Shown here: in pieces, positions 22,310 through 33,602 of the stretch
Layout of the letters: every line of letters begins with the position of its first letter
Position numbering within the stretch: the first letter of the stretch is position 1
Assembly (NCBI GenBank): GCA_933228675.1
Contig: OW121740.1
Span: 39,155,425-39,219,424, forward strand
DNA: 64,000 bases
Direction: 5' to 3'
Source: Stomorhina lunata
Lineage: Eukaryota > Arthropoda > Insecta > Diptera > Rhiniidae
The notes under the pieces: model-generated
What the model was told of the DNA's origin: nothing
Seen by the model: only the letters and a program-made list of their open reading frames with translations
Database searches by the model: none
Translations under genes and position numbers: made by a program

Positions 22310-23562
22310 TTAAGAACGTCCGCTCTGATGATTACTGGTGCCTTAAAAACTACACCATCTAAGGTGCTCTTTGTCATGCTCAACTGGCTCCCAGTCGAAC
22401 TAATGGAACAGCAAACCGCCCTTAACTCGGCTGTCCGACTCAGCACTATCGGAACCTGGTCCCATTAGCAATTAGGACACCCCACTCATCTGGATAAAAT
22501 CATAAATATGCCTGACAACATTGACTACTGCATTTCCACCCCACTCTTTGATAAATCAATTACTGTAACTATCTCTGGAGACCCATCGTCCCTTGATGAC
22601 GGCTGTTTGGAGGTATATACGGACGGATTCAAGTCAAAGATGGGCGTGGGAGGGGGCTTCTTCATCACACTTTTAGGGGAGGAAATCTATTTTAAGCTTC
22701 CTGATCAGTGTAGTATCCTTCAATCCGAGATATCGGCCATATACAAAGCTGCCAAATGGTTAAAATATTACAGAGTATACGACAGGGATATTCGCTTTTG
22801 TATCGACAGTCAGGCTGCCATAGAATACCTATCTAATGTCCTCACGACATCTGTTCTTACCCGTTAATGCCGGGCATCTCTTAATGAGATGGCGAGACAT
22901 TGAAATATCGAACTTTTCTGGGCACCCGGGCACAACAACATACCTGGTTACTTCACTGCTGACAGACTTGGTAAATCCGGGGCTCTCCTGAGTCAGAATA
23001 ACATCGATCAATTTACGGGCTTACCGCTATCCGTCTGTAAATCAGTAATTAGGCATCTCCCTTACGGATCAGCGCAGAACATCTGGCCCTTTGTAACCAC
23101 TTATACAATATCAAGGCAAACATGGCCCACCTATGACAATAAACGTTCAAAGTGGTTGGTCTCTCTACCTAGCCACAGACTCCGCAACCTAATCTCGACC
23201 CTAAAAGGTCACGTACTTTTGGGCTGAATGCCAGAAGTCTTAACCTTCAACACCATGACTACTGTCGAAGCTGTCACAACGTCGAAGAGAAGGAAACGGT
23301 TACTCATCTTCTCTGCCACTGCCCCGCTCTTTCAATTTCGAGAGCTACCTTTCTGGGGGCGCTTTATCTGCATGATTTATCCGATCTAGCGAGTATTGAC
23401 ATTCGTAAAATAGACTCATTTATCAGAGCTACAGGCTGGCTTGAATAAGCCTCCCACCGATGGCCTGGAATTAATTATATTCGTTTTCTTTTCCAGTCGT
23501 CCGTTTCTAGGACACAAGTGACGCTGACTTAACATCGGCTGCCTGCCTAACCTAACCTAAAC
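22310..23562 (+). pseudogene. Non-LTR retrotransposon 3' fragment, copy 2 (RNase H and zinc knuckle)
   Basis: It opens with reverse transcriptase C-terminal sequence (SALMITGALKTTPSKVLFVM, LNWLPVELMEQQTALNSAVR). An RNase H domain follows: D in VYTDGFKSKMGVGGGF (about 22615), E in ILQSEISAIYKAAKW (about 22725), D in RFCIDSQAAI (about 22800) and the FWAPGHN-like box (about 22915). Next come LPSHRLRNLISTLKGHVLL and a CRSCHNVEEKETVTHLLCHC knuckle (about 23262-23325). Frameshifts break the frame. The 3' end is CCTGCCTAACCTAACCTAAA, comparable with copy 1. An RNase H after the RT is typical of I/R1/Loa-type LINEs; the clade is not resolved here. Confidence 0.85.
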
Positions 23563-24973
23563 TACTAAATATATATTAAGGAATGGCAACTCAACTCTTG
23601 ACATTTCATCATTTGACAGTAAATTTACTTCCTTACCTAAAATTTGACCACCCTGTTTCAATCACAATTGATATACCTAGTCTGTATATTTTATCTCTTT
23701 TTAACTTTAAATTAAATTTTTAAATCATAACCCATTAAATGCTCCCCCACATTTTTCCTTTATACCATTTTCCTTTGACCAAAATGATTTTCCCATAAAA
23801 AACTCAAACACTAAAAAACTTATTAGACAAATATTAAAAAGAGATGACTATTGGCTTGTTGGCAGCCATTTATGCACTTCCTGAATTACAACAACAACAA
23901 CAAAAAATCCTAACTACTAGTGACACTAATTTGAAGGATTCCCATAAAAAAAGAAGCAGCTCCTTGGCTTCATACTCAGAGCCCTTAAGGCAAAAAAAAA
24001 AAAACAAAATTTTCTCCCCTACACTAGACATTAGCTCCAAAAAAACGACAAAACTATTTGGTATCCAAAAAAACAAAAATATTACAAATGTTTTTTTGAG
24101 TTGAAAATGTTAGAAAGAGAACACTCTAACTAAACATATGATTTTTCTACTATTTCAACTCTTTAAACAAAAACAAACATTGTATAGGAAACAACAACAA
24201 TAATAGCATTTACAACAATATCATCATCAACTCGTGTATACTCAACTATAAAAAGTTTTTTTTTGTAAAAAATAAGCCTAAAATCTATACATTTTAAAAG
24301 AAAATAAATTAAACTCAAATATAAAGATGGCCGCCGCCGTCATACAATGGCTGAAAATTTGGTTCCATAGTATTTGAAACAATAACAACAACAACAATGG
24401 GAAAACTCTTAAATGACGACAACAAAATAAAATATGGCAATAATGAAACACACATAACCTAACCACCATCAAACATGCTCGCTCGCTGGCTCGTTTTGCT
24501 CGGCACTTTATTGTCGGCAAATGTCGGTATTACATCTAAAAAGGGAAGAAAGCCGCTCCGGAGAGTTTAAAGCCAGAAAAGAGAGAGTTTAACTCAAGTT
24601 TTTTCTAGTAAAGTAATAAATATGTTGAGAGCCTTATAAGGGGATGAAATGCATAGTTTAGAAAAAAAGGTACTTTTGTAAGGTACAAGAGGGAATTTTT
24701 GGACACTAAATTTTAAAAACATTACGAGGACAATTAATTGGAATAATGAGTTTTTATCCTGAAAGTCTTAGATAAAGGATTTATAAATAAATTGGTTAAT
24801 TTTGGTCTTAGGATAAAGCTGATATCTAGATAATTAAGGTTACCCCTAGACACTTATAACAAAAATACCTTTGTATATAAGTCACTCACATTCTTCCGAT
24901 CGGAGACCACTAACCTCCGAGGTCAATCTATCTAGATTTAAAATAAATGAATTGCTTAATCGCGACCTTGATA
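23563..24973. other. Intergenic DNA, no gene recognised
   Basis: AT-rich. It includes CAACAACAACAACAAAAAAT near 23888, CAACAACAACAATGG near 24385, and GCTCGCTCGCTGGCTCGTTT near 24478. Poly-A-rich short open frames are not convincing. Confidence 0.6.
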
Positions 24974-26761
24974 TAGGGATGCCAGTCAGGCTGGATTCGA
25001 CTGGATTGTCCAGCTTTTTAAGTGCTTGTCCAATGTAAAGCTAAAATTAAATTTGTCCAGCTGAAAGGTGAAGAATTGAAATTTTTTAATATTTTTAAAG
25101 AAAAACTATTTTTCAAAACTTTTGCAAAAGTGTATTTTTTTCTTTTTTACTTAAGTGATTTGTGGGTTGATTAATTGATCAAGTTCATTTTGTAATAAAA
25201 TTAACCTCTATCAAATTTTCCCATTGCACTTGCTTTACTTTAATGACCTATATCAAAAACCTGTTAAGGTCAAAGGCCGAGCATATTTTAGAATTCCATG
25301 TGCTTCAAACATGTGTTCTTATTCTCCAATTAGTAGGTCAAGCATTGAAAGATTTTTCTCTACTTGGCCTTTCCACCGAATTTTCGGACGTCCTCTTTTA
25401 CGAGTTAATTTTGGATCGTTTTCGAATACTTTTGTTGGTGGAGTATTTTCATACATTTGCACAATATGTCCCAGCCAATGCAGCCAGTGCTGTTTGATGC
25501 GTTTTACTATGTCGATGTCAACGTATAACTCATACAGCTAATTGTTCATTCAATGTCGATAATCATTGTTGATGCAAACTGGTCCAAAGATTTTTCGTAG
25601 AATCTTCCTCTTAAAAACTCCAAGAATAGCTTCCTCTGCCTGTGCAAGTGGCCATGATTCAACATCATATATTTACACGGGTAGTATAATTGTTTTGTAG
25701 AGCGTAGTTGAAGTTCTTACAGAGAGAGCATTATTTCTTATCCACCTGCTTATGCCAAAATAGCATCTGTTGGCAAGCATGATTCTATGTTTGATTTCGA
25801 AACTTATGTCGTTATTTATGTTGACGGCGGTACCAAAGTAAACAAATTCTTTTACAAATTCGAAGTTTTAGTTCTCAACGATCACATTTGGTCCAACTCT
25901 TCTGAACTTTCTGTTTGTAGAAACCATCAATTTTATTTTTGATTCATTGACAACTAGACCCATTTTATTAGATTTACTCTCGATACGTGAAAAGGCGGCA
26001 GCTACCTCGCGCACTGTGCGAGGTACGATTTCAGGTAACACAATATTTAAGAGATGACATGACAAACTATCGCCTTGTCTGAATCCCCGTTTAGTTATGA
26101 AGGACTCCGAGAGGCTCTTACTTATTTTAACTGTTGAGGTTGTATCCGTTTACTGCATTAAACACCTTCGTTCGTTTCGGGCTGTCAAAAGCAGCTTTGT
26201 ATTAAACAAAGAGATGATATGTATCAATTTGTTTTTCTTGTGTTTTCTCCAGGATTTGATGTAGCATAAAGATCTGGCCAGTGGTAGATTTACCCGGTCT
26301 AAAGCCACATTATTGGGTTCCAATTATTTCGTTAACTTTGGCCTATTACCTTTAACACAATATGGACAATATTATCTTATATTCATTTGTAAGCAGACAT
26401 ATACCTTTATAATTGGCACATACATATCTAATTTGTTTGTGGACTGAACAAAGAACACTCCAATCGTCCGGCATACGTTCTTCTAACTATTTAGTTTTTA
26501 TAAGCTGGGACATAAATGATTATCAACTCCCACCTCCTGTCTTAAAAAGCTCTGCCGGCAAAACATCGGCACCCGCGGATTTATTACTTTTCAGTTTTTG
26601 TAATTCTAACCTCATTTTGATTTGTTCGGACATGTCATCTTGTCCACTTTAATTTGGTACTAACAATTAGCAAAATTTATTAATGTCCAGCTAATTTTTG
26701 GGTTGTCAAGCTTTTTTTGCCTTATGTCCAGCTTTTTTCGGGTTTGTGTCTGGAAACCCTA
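24974..26761. mobile_element. Candidate hAT-like element enclosing a LINE relic
   Basis: The left end TAGGGATGCCAG and, in reverse complement, the right end TAGGGTTTCCAG agree at 10 of 12 bases. Both subterminal regions carry GTCCAGCTTTTT-type motifs: once at about 25009 on the left, and twice on the right near 26685 and 26725. No convincing 8-bp target duplication was found, so the boundaries are tentative. Almost the whole interior is a minus-strand LINE fragment. Confidence 0.4.
25200..26660 (-). pseudogene. LINE ORF2 relic (reverse transcriptase to C-terminus), YADD box deleted
   Basis: Minus-strand order: LQKLKSNKSAGADVLPAELF (about 26600), ERMPDDWSVLC, a CANYKGI box, CGFRPGKSTTGQIFMLHQIL (about 26290), the YKAAFDSPKRTK motif A with its aspartate replaced by a stop, and GFRQGDSLSCHLL-like motif B (about 26080). 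Next come FSRIESKSNKMGLVVNESKI (about 25970), EFVYFGTAVNINNDISFEIK, ANRCYFGISRWIRNNALSV and KRIKQHWLHWLGHIVQMYEN (about 25470), ending RKRGRPKIRWKGQVEKNLS (about 25380). Motif B runs straight into the thumb, so the catalytic YADD segment is deleted. Several stops confirm decay. Plus-strand frames here are shadows. Confidence 0.88.
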
Positions 26762-27299
26762 GTACCTATACTTTTTTTGAAAATAATCTAATTTAACGGT
26801 AGATACTTTTATTTCAAAAAGTACTAAATTTAACAACTCTTGGCTACAAAAATTGTACTTCTGGCTTGACCATCCCTGTCACAGAAATTAGTAGTGGTGT
26901 AAAAGTAACAACAAAGTTTAGGCAAAAAGTAACAGAGCATGTTCAACAGTGTGGCCATTTTGGCATTTTTGCGGCTAGATTTAGCATTTTTATTTTTATT
27001 TTAGCTGCAAATTTTCCATTTTGCAGTTAGCATTATTTTTAGCATTTTTTAATTATATATTTAGCATTTTTTAGCATTCTTTTTTATATTGAAAAAATAT
27101 TTATTTACTCAAATAAGTAATCTTAATTTAATACCCATACAATTTTTTGTTGATTACACATTTAAATATGTAACCCCGGCAATAAAGTGAATGGAAATGG
27201 CATCACATTGTTTATGCATCAGAAAAAAAATTAACTGGCTATAACTGCCGAAGAGCATAAAGGGCTCTACAGACATCATTCTTTTAGCACAGTTTTAAC

Positions 27300-27430
27300 C
27301 GTACGGCGCTGATGTAAGTATGTAAAGCATAGAAATATTAGTATTAGACCCAAAAGACTTAGATTCACTTCCTCAATCGATTTTGAAATGACTTTCCGTC
27401 TGGAAGGCTGGCTGAAAACTAGGGCTATAA
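27300..27430 (-). mobile_element. Decayed family A fragment nested in the hAT element
   Basis: GCTGATGTAAGTATGTAAAG, then GACCCAAAAGACTTAGATTC and TTTCCGTCTGGAAGGCTGGC match, with many changes, the beginning of the inverted family A copy at 5170-5290. Confidence 0.6.
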
Positions 27431-28019
27431 CTTTTTTACACGTTTTGTGAATATTAAAAACGGCATAGTCTAGTCGTGTCTAGTCTAGAGCATTAAAAGT
27501 TATTAAGAAAAAATATTATATTTTTTTTGGATCATTAAAAAGTTCAAAAGGGTTGAAGTTTGAAAACATCAATTTTTATCTCACGGAAATTTAAAAAACT
27601 ATACACCTGATATATGCGTATCACCTAAATGCTGTTTGCGAATCTACAGACTATTTTAGATTTCAAAATTTTTCTGTGGTTGGCAATTTATTGCGGTTAA
27701 AAGTTCGTTATTTTTAAAAACCTGAATAATATAACTTATGTTTAAAGCGATATAACATCACGAAATGCTTAAGTTATTAGCTATTTCCAATCAGAATTCA
27801 TGCAAAAATAAAGGATCTTAAAAAATCATAAAATAAGGGAAAAATTTAAAACTTTTTATTTTGAAAACTTTTATTTAATAAGAAAGCATGAAAATTGTTG
27901 CGCATTTGTATATTGTTAAATTTTGTTGTTTGGCTGAACTAATAAAATAAGTTCGTCTTTCAAAAACATTTTTTTTCGCAAATAGCCGGAGAAAGGTGTT
28001 TTCATTACTACAACATTCT

Positions 28020-28330
28020 TGACCACGTCTTGGTACTATGCCAAAAATTTGGTTTTAGCCCTACTAAAGACCCATGAAAACCTTAATCTGACACAAACAA
28101 TTCTTTTGGCCGTGGGACCATGGCAATTGAAATTCGTAAAAATCGGTCACTTATTAAGGGTACCTCCCATAGGTCTCACTTCCCGGAATTTATACTCTGG
28201 CCAGAAATATTAGAATATTTTAATGAAATTTAAAACAAATACTGATTACGTACACCGAAATCTCTTAAATGCTCTGAAGATAATGACAATTTTGAGTTTA
28301 TTTCTTGCATACGCAAATTGGTTCATAAAT
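28020..28330 (-). mobile_element. Family A fragment nested in the hAT element
   Basis: CCATGAAAACCTTAATCTGA, GGGTACCTCCCATAGGTCTC and ATAATGACAATTTTGAGTTT follow the order of the inverted copy at 5300-5700, with a deletion near the middle. With 27300-27430 it may be one old insertion split by later change. Confidence 0.7.
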
Positions 28331-28599
28331 GTAAATAAATATTCTGATACTTTTTAATCAGATTGTTTCATTAAAATGATGTGGAATAAGTATTTATATG
28401 GAAGAATTATGAAAAAAAAACCATTTATAAAGATATATTAACCAAAGTAACAAAAAATAATACAATTAAAAAATTAGCATTATTTTTTGGCAGTTTAAGT
28501 TTTTATTTAGCATTTTCTAGCATTATTTTAAGGCCGATTTAGCTGTGAAATATTTTTGGATATGGCCACACTGATGTTCAAATAATGAAGTAATGAGTT

Positions 28600-29010
28600 T
28601 AATAGACTTTGAGTAGAAGAGAGAGAGATACACTCTTTTAAAACTAAATGTAAATGAGAGCAAAAATAAAATTAATTTGTAATACTTTGTAATTGGCTGT
28701 TGAACATTTACAAAATTTTACTCATTTGTAAAAGTTGTTATTGTTTTGTGGCAAGTAATGATTGTCAGGGAGAGAGAGAGTGGTGAAGAATGGAAGAGAG
28801 TGGAGAAGAGTGCAAAAGAAAAAATAACAGCTGTTTTTGTAAAATTTTACTAAATAAAAATTCTAGGTAGTTTTTGAAAAAGGAAAACATATGTTGAGTT
28901 GTTTTTTTTGAATGGTAAGGGAAAAAGAGTGTTAACGATTTTGAGTGTGTTTTACTAAAAGAGTGGATTTTGTTGGTTTTTAGAGGGAGAGTGAGAGAGT
29001 AATGTTTAGA
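28600..29010 (+). promoter_or_regulatory. GAGA-rich region upstream of the gene
   Basis: Clusters of GAGAG occur at 28617-28630, 28769-28802 (GGGAGAGAGAGAGTGG, then GGAAGAGAGTGGAGAAGAGTG) and 28984-29000. In flies GAGA-factor binds such motifs at promoters, and they often precede Inr/DPE start sites. Their placement 140-540 bp before the predicted Inr fits that; binding itself is inferred. Confidence 0.45.
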
Positions 29011-29137
29011 AGTGATGAAAAAAAGTGGTGATAATTATGAAATTTTAAAGCAAGAAAAAAAAACAGGTAAAGAAATATTAAGAAGCTCTGAAAAATATAC
29101 AAAAATTCATATGCGGTAAAATGTTGGCTGTAGCTGC

Positions 29138-29171
29138 TCAGTCGGTTAAGAGAGCTTGTATGGTAAAGACG
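29138..29171 (+). promoter_or_regulatory. Predicted core promoter: Inr TCAGTC with DPE AGACG
   Basis: TCAGTC at 29138-29143 matches the fly initiator TCAGTY with A+1 at 29140. AGACG at 29167-29171 falls exactly at +28 to +32 and matches the DPE consensus RGWYV at all five positions. No TATA box is seen 25-35 bp upstream, as is usual for DPE promoters. It lies 1.69 kb before the start codon of the only clear gene. This is a consensus match only. Confidence 0.5.
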
Positions 29172-30826
29172 TTTACGTTTAATGAAAAATTTAATAAAAA
29201 AAAATTAAATACGATAAAAAATTGTGATTTAATTGAAATAAATTAAAGAAATTGTATGAAGGAAAAGAGCTCTTGTTGATTATTAAAAACAGAAATAATT
29301 AAACAAATACTTTTTTTATGATAAACAAATTGTGATATTTAAAGAAATTTAGAAAAAAAAAATAAACCAAGAATTAAGGAAAGATCTTCAAAAGAGTCTG
29401 GAAAGTGATAAAAGTGGCAAAAATTCGAAAACAAAAGAAGATTTAAAGAAGAATTTTTCAAAAATTAAAGAAAAAACGTGTGATTTAAAAAAATTTGAAA
29501 AAATTGAGTAAAAGAATAATTTAAAAACAAGAGAGCCAGAAAAAAGAAATGAGTACGAGAAATAAATAATATTGAGTGTAAATAAAAGAGCAAGAAAGAG
29601 AGCTTGATTTCGAAAAAAAAAACTCACTCATTTTTAAATGAGTTTTTCTTGAGAAGAGAATCTAGTTCATTTGTGTGGCAAAAAAAAAAAGAAAAAAAAA
29701 CTTGGACTGAACGTAATCATAACGCAATTTTATGTTAAACGTTTACAACGTAACGCATTTGAGGTCTGAAGAAGTAGAATTTCATGACTCTTCTCTTTTA
29801 AGCGCATAACGTTTAAGCTGCTCGTGCTATGCGGACGGACAATAATTATTAAAAGAAAATTTTCAAAATTACCGTAACTTTTGAAAACGCCAAATATTGA
29901 ATTTAATTTGAAAACAGAAAAACAATAAAACGCCGTCGTTTTTGAAAAAAGCAGCTTTAAGAAATTTTCAAATAAAAAAAAAAATTCATTCAAAATATTT
30001 AAGACTGAGATTAAAAATAGAAAAAAATTCAAATTTGATTATTCAAAAAAAAAAAAAAAAATTTTATATCAACCTAAAAAAAAAATATATAAAATTTTTA
30101 AAAATAAGACTGATTAACTAAAAAACCTTTAAACTTAAAAAAATAATTAAATTAAAAGAAAAAAAATATAATTATTTAAATAAAAAAAATATAAAAATAC
30201 GGGTCTTTAATTAATAAAAAAATATTTAAAAATTATTAATAATTAAAAAGAAATCTAAAACTAAATACCTGCTATTAATTTAAAACCACAAACAAAATTG
30301 TAAAACATATATGGATTAACGTTCCTGCTAAATAGTTTAAACAATTACAAAAAAAAAATTCATCAACAAATAAAAGAATTCAAAATATTTCATAACCTCT
30401 AAAAGAAAAAAATATATATAATAGCCCTGTGGATTACCTATATTATATATATTTTTATTTAAATTTAAAAAGCTTGGATTACCAGTGCCAATTATTATCA
30501 AAACAACAAAAAAAAAAACAAAAATTTCAATATTATTACAATTAAAACAAACAAAAAAAATATATAACCTCAAAATTATCAAAATATAACCTCAAAAATC
30601 TTTCAATATAAACTCAAAATTTCATTTCGTAAATTTTGAAAACCCCCCTATATAAAAAAGCTTACAAAAATGTCTTTAATTTGCCTAAACTAAAAAAAGT
30701 TTTACTTAAAACTAAAACTCTTATCCAAGAAAAGAAAAGGTTTTTCTTACAAGAAAAACCCTTAAAGAAAAAAAAAAATTCAAAATTTTTTTGAAAAGTT
30801 TGTCAACTCCCCCTAACGCGGACAAC
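29172..30826 (+). other. Probable 5' leader (or leader plus intron) of the gene
   Basis: Strikingly A-rich sequence with no coding similarity. The first ATG after the predicted start site (29160) opens a frame of about 28 codons closing with TAA, a possible upstream ORF. The reading frame of the main gene is open back to a stop at 30713-30715, but no ATG lies in between. A pyrimidine tract followed by CTTACAAG at 30746-30753 could be a splice acceptor, so part of this region may be an intron. Confidence 0.4.
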
Positions 30827-31630
30827 ATGACTATGGCCGCTTGTTATGCCAACTATGATATGGCTTCCCTGGCCTCTCATACCATGGCTCAAACACAGTC
30901 AGCTGCCTTGATGCAGCATCATCATCACCAACAGCAGCAGCAGCAACAACAAATTTATCACCAGCAACATTCTCAACAGCAACAGTTACATCAGCAACAC
31001 TATAGCCATCAACAGCAGCAGCAGCAGCAACAGTCCTCTAATAGAATGTCATCTATGGCGGCGTCGGCTTCACAAAATGCCTTGAGCTCTTCTACAAGCT
31101 CCGCACAGGCCGTCGCCGCCGCCGCTAATGCCTTGCTTACCTCATCTTCTTCATCTAACAATAACTCTAATTCCTCCAATGCACTCAGTTCGTCGTCTTC
31201 GGCTGCCCAACATCAAACAGCAGCTGTTAACCAAACATCTAGCCAACAGCAACAACAACAACGTAACCAAAATGCCTCTGTAACAGCTTTAACACCCGCC
31301 TCACAACAACAACTCAATAATGCCGTTTCCCAAACAGCGACGGCTAAGGATTATTCCATACCCCTACATGTAGATTGTAGTGTGGAATATGAGTTACCCA
31401 ATCAGCCCAAGCCACCAGCAGGCCAGAGAGTAGAACCTTTGCTAATGATACATCCTTGTTATTTTCGCAAAATGGAATCCCAAAGACGCAGTCCTTTTGT
31501 TAATAATATGCCCACGGCTGCAGCGGCTCGTAATACCGCCGCCTTGGCTGGTACACAGACTCTCAGTAACACACAGCAACAAAATGTGGCCTCTTCTTCA
31601 AGAAGAGCTCGACAAACTCAGGTTATACAA

Positions 31631-31661
<31 letters not shown>

Positions 31662-32833
31662 AACAACAGCAACATCACCAGCAACAACAGCAGCAGCAGC
31701 AACAACAAAGACATGCTGCTGTGGCCGCCCAACAATATCAGCAGCATTTGCAGCAACAACAACTCAGGCATACACATCAACAACAACAACAGTCCCAGCA
31801 AATGTCACAAATGTCCCAACAGGCCCACTATCCGGTGCAGCATCAACAGCAGCAACATTTACAAACCAGCTCAAATTCTACAAATTCCACCTCTTCAAAT
31901 ACCCAAAGTTATTTAAGATCCAACCAAAGAAACTCCACAAACTCCTCTTCTTCTTCAGCGGCGGCGTCTAACAGCTCGACACAAAATCCCCCACAGAGAA
32001 CTAGCCAAAGTCACCTTTTAGTACAACAACAGCAGCAACAACAACAACAGCATCAACAAACCCAGCAATGGGATCATTTGGCTGCTGCCGCTGCCATAGC
32101 GGCTCGTACTTCCATGACCCCAGCCTATACACAAAACCCTACAAACTCCAGTAATTCAGTTCAAGCTAAACAAAATGCCAATGTGGGTAAGAGGGATGCC
32201 ATGATTTCGGGTAGCGGTATTTATGGCTCAAAAGCCCAACAACAGCAGCAGCAGCAACAACATTTAATCTGGAATGCTAGCCAACAGGCGGATAATATTA
32301 TAACCTCGGCAGCCACGGTAGCCACCTCAAATGCGGCTCTCAGCAATTCCCAAGCCAATATAACAAGTCTTATGATGGATCGCAGTCCTATGGCTACAGT
32401 TCCTAGCAATTATCAGGCTGGTCCTGAGGCCACGCCCCTTCTAAACCAAAGTTCAAATCAACAAAATCCACAACTACAACGTTCAGCCAACAACACCAGC
32501 CATTATACAACAGCAGCGGCCAGCACGGCTGCTGCAGCCGCTGCAGCAGCGGCGGCCGCCATGTCCTCACACCATCATCATCAGCTGGCGGCCGCGGCCC
32601 ATCATACGCATCACTATCCCGATAAGATAAGCGGCAAATATCGCCAATACTTGAGATCTCAACGCATGCATCCCTATTTGGCGGCCGCCACCTCATCAGC
32701 GGCGGCTGTGGCTGCTGCCGCCAATCTGCAACAAAGCTTTCCACAATTTACCGCCGCCACTGCAGCGGCGGCTGCTGTAGCCGCCACACCATCATTCCAA
32801 CATTTGCAACAAATTTCCTGTTATAATGTGTGA
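30827..32833 (+). CDS. Polyglutamine-rich nuclear-type protein of unknown name (668 aa)
   Basis: The only convincing protein gene here, one uninterrupted 668-codon reading. I chose the ATG at 30827 (context GACAACATG, A at -3). The frame extends 12 more codons only to a TTG. Residues 30-75 are His/Gln tracts; 75-170 are Ser/Asn/Ala/Gln-rich; about 268-296 is a long Gln tract; 567-578 is a poly-Ala run followed by HHHH. Two blocks are complex and look conserved: about 174-227 (YSIPLHVDCSVEYELP to MIHPCYFRKMESQRRSPFVN) and 597-618 (YPDKISGKYRQYLRSQRMHP). Gln codons mix CAA and CAG, as in long-lived fly polyQ tracts. No enzyme domain, signal peptide or membrane span is seen. The composition resembles fly transcriptional or RNA-regulatory proteins, which is only an inference. 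I do not recognise the orthologue. It is flanked by an Inr/DPE match upstream and a transposon 775 bp downstream. Confidence 0.9.
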
Positions 32834-33602
32834 TAAATTTAAACAAACAAAAAAAATTAATTTAACTTAAAATTTAATCCAAAGAAAATTTTGAAATTTT
32901 TTTTTATTAAGAAAAAAATGGCAGCAAAGAAGTGATAAAATGAAATTAGAGAAAATTTCTTAAAAGAGTAGAAACAAAAAATAAAAAGAAAGAGAGAAAG
33001 AATGAAAAAAGAGTTTTGGGATAAAGAATTTTGTTACACGAAAAAAAATTAAAGAAAAGTATACGTATAATTTTAAACAAATATAACAATTTAAAAAAGT
33101 TTAAACAAAAAGGAAAAAGTATTAATTTATAAATTTAACAAAAAAAAAACTAAAACTTTTTTCTAAAAAAAGCTTTAAAATATAAAAAAATAATAATAAA
33201 CAAATAATTACACTGAGAAAAAACTAGCCATAGTCATTAGAATAAAACCGTAAACCTCAAAAGATTAAAAAAAACAAACAAGAGCAAAATTATCCTAAAA
33301 ACTCTTAAAGATTTAAGTGATCTTAATAATTCTCTCGATAAAGGCGTTCAAGGCTGGCAAAGGAAATATAGCAAAACAGACAAAGAGGATTGATAGAAAG
33401 AAGGAAGAAAAGAAGGTGATGAAAAGAATAGGAGTTATTCATAATTTTAAAGTGTGATTTATTTATTTTGATAATTGAGTTGTTGTAATGCTTGGATATG
33501 GCTGGAAAAAAGATCATCAATTGCTAAACTTACTCTCACTTGAGCTCCTGGTTTAATGTAAACAAACTCATCCTAAGATAAAAGCTTAAAGCTCTTTAAT
33601 GT
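32834..33602 (+). other. Probable 3' untranslated region, no gene
   Basis: A-rich sequence directly after the stop codon, with several AATAAA-like hexamers (for example in the AATAATAATAAACAAATAAT stretch near 33187). Which of them ends the transcript cannot be told. Confidence 0.4.

Larger units (their letters stand above)
26939..28581. mobile_element. Non-autonomous hAT-type transposon with 8-bp target duplication
   Basis: The element proper is 26947-28573 (1627 bp). The left end CAGTGTGGCCATTTTGGC and the right end, reverse-complemented, CAGTGTGGCCATATCC form terminal inverted repeats of about 12 bp. Directly outside both ends is the identical 8-mer ATGTTCAA (26939-26946 and 28574-28581). 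An 8-bp target duplication with CAG-type ends is the hAT hallmark. Subterminal TTTAGCATTTTTTAGCATT motifs recur at the left (26990-27075), with related AGCATT motifs at the right (28475-28525). No transposase is recognisable inside; pieces of family A elements are nested within it. Confidence 0.9.

Noticed and set aside
25224..25541. Plus-strand frames of 84-105 codons
   Set aside because: The minus strand over the same bases encodes recognisable LINE C-terminal motifs (LHWLGHIVQM, RKRGRPKIRW), so the plus frames are shadows.
29160..29250. ATG-initiated ~28-codon frame as a separate small gene
   Set aside because: Its composition follows the A-rich leader, and it has no support beyond being the first ATG after the predicted start site; mentioned only as a possible upstream ORF.
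31497..31916. Alternative frames of 60-140 codons inside the polyQ gene on both strands
   Set aside because: CAG/CAA repeats are open in other phases as poly-S/N or poly-L; the main frame has complex conserved-looking blocks and they do not.
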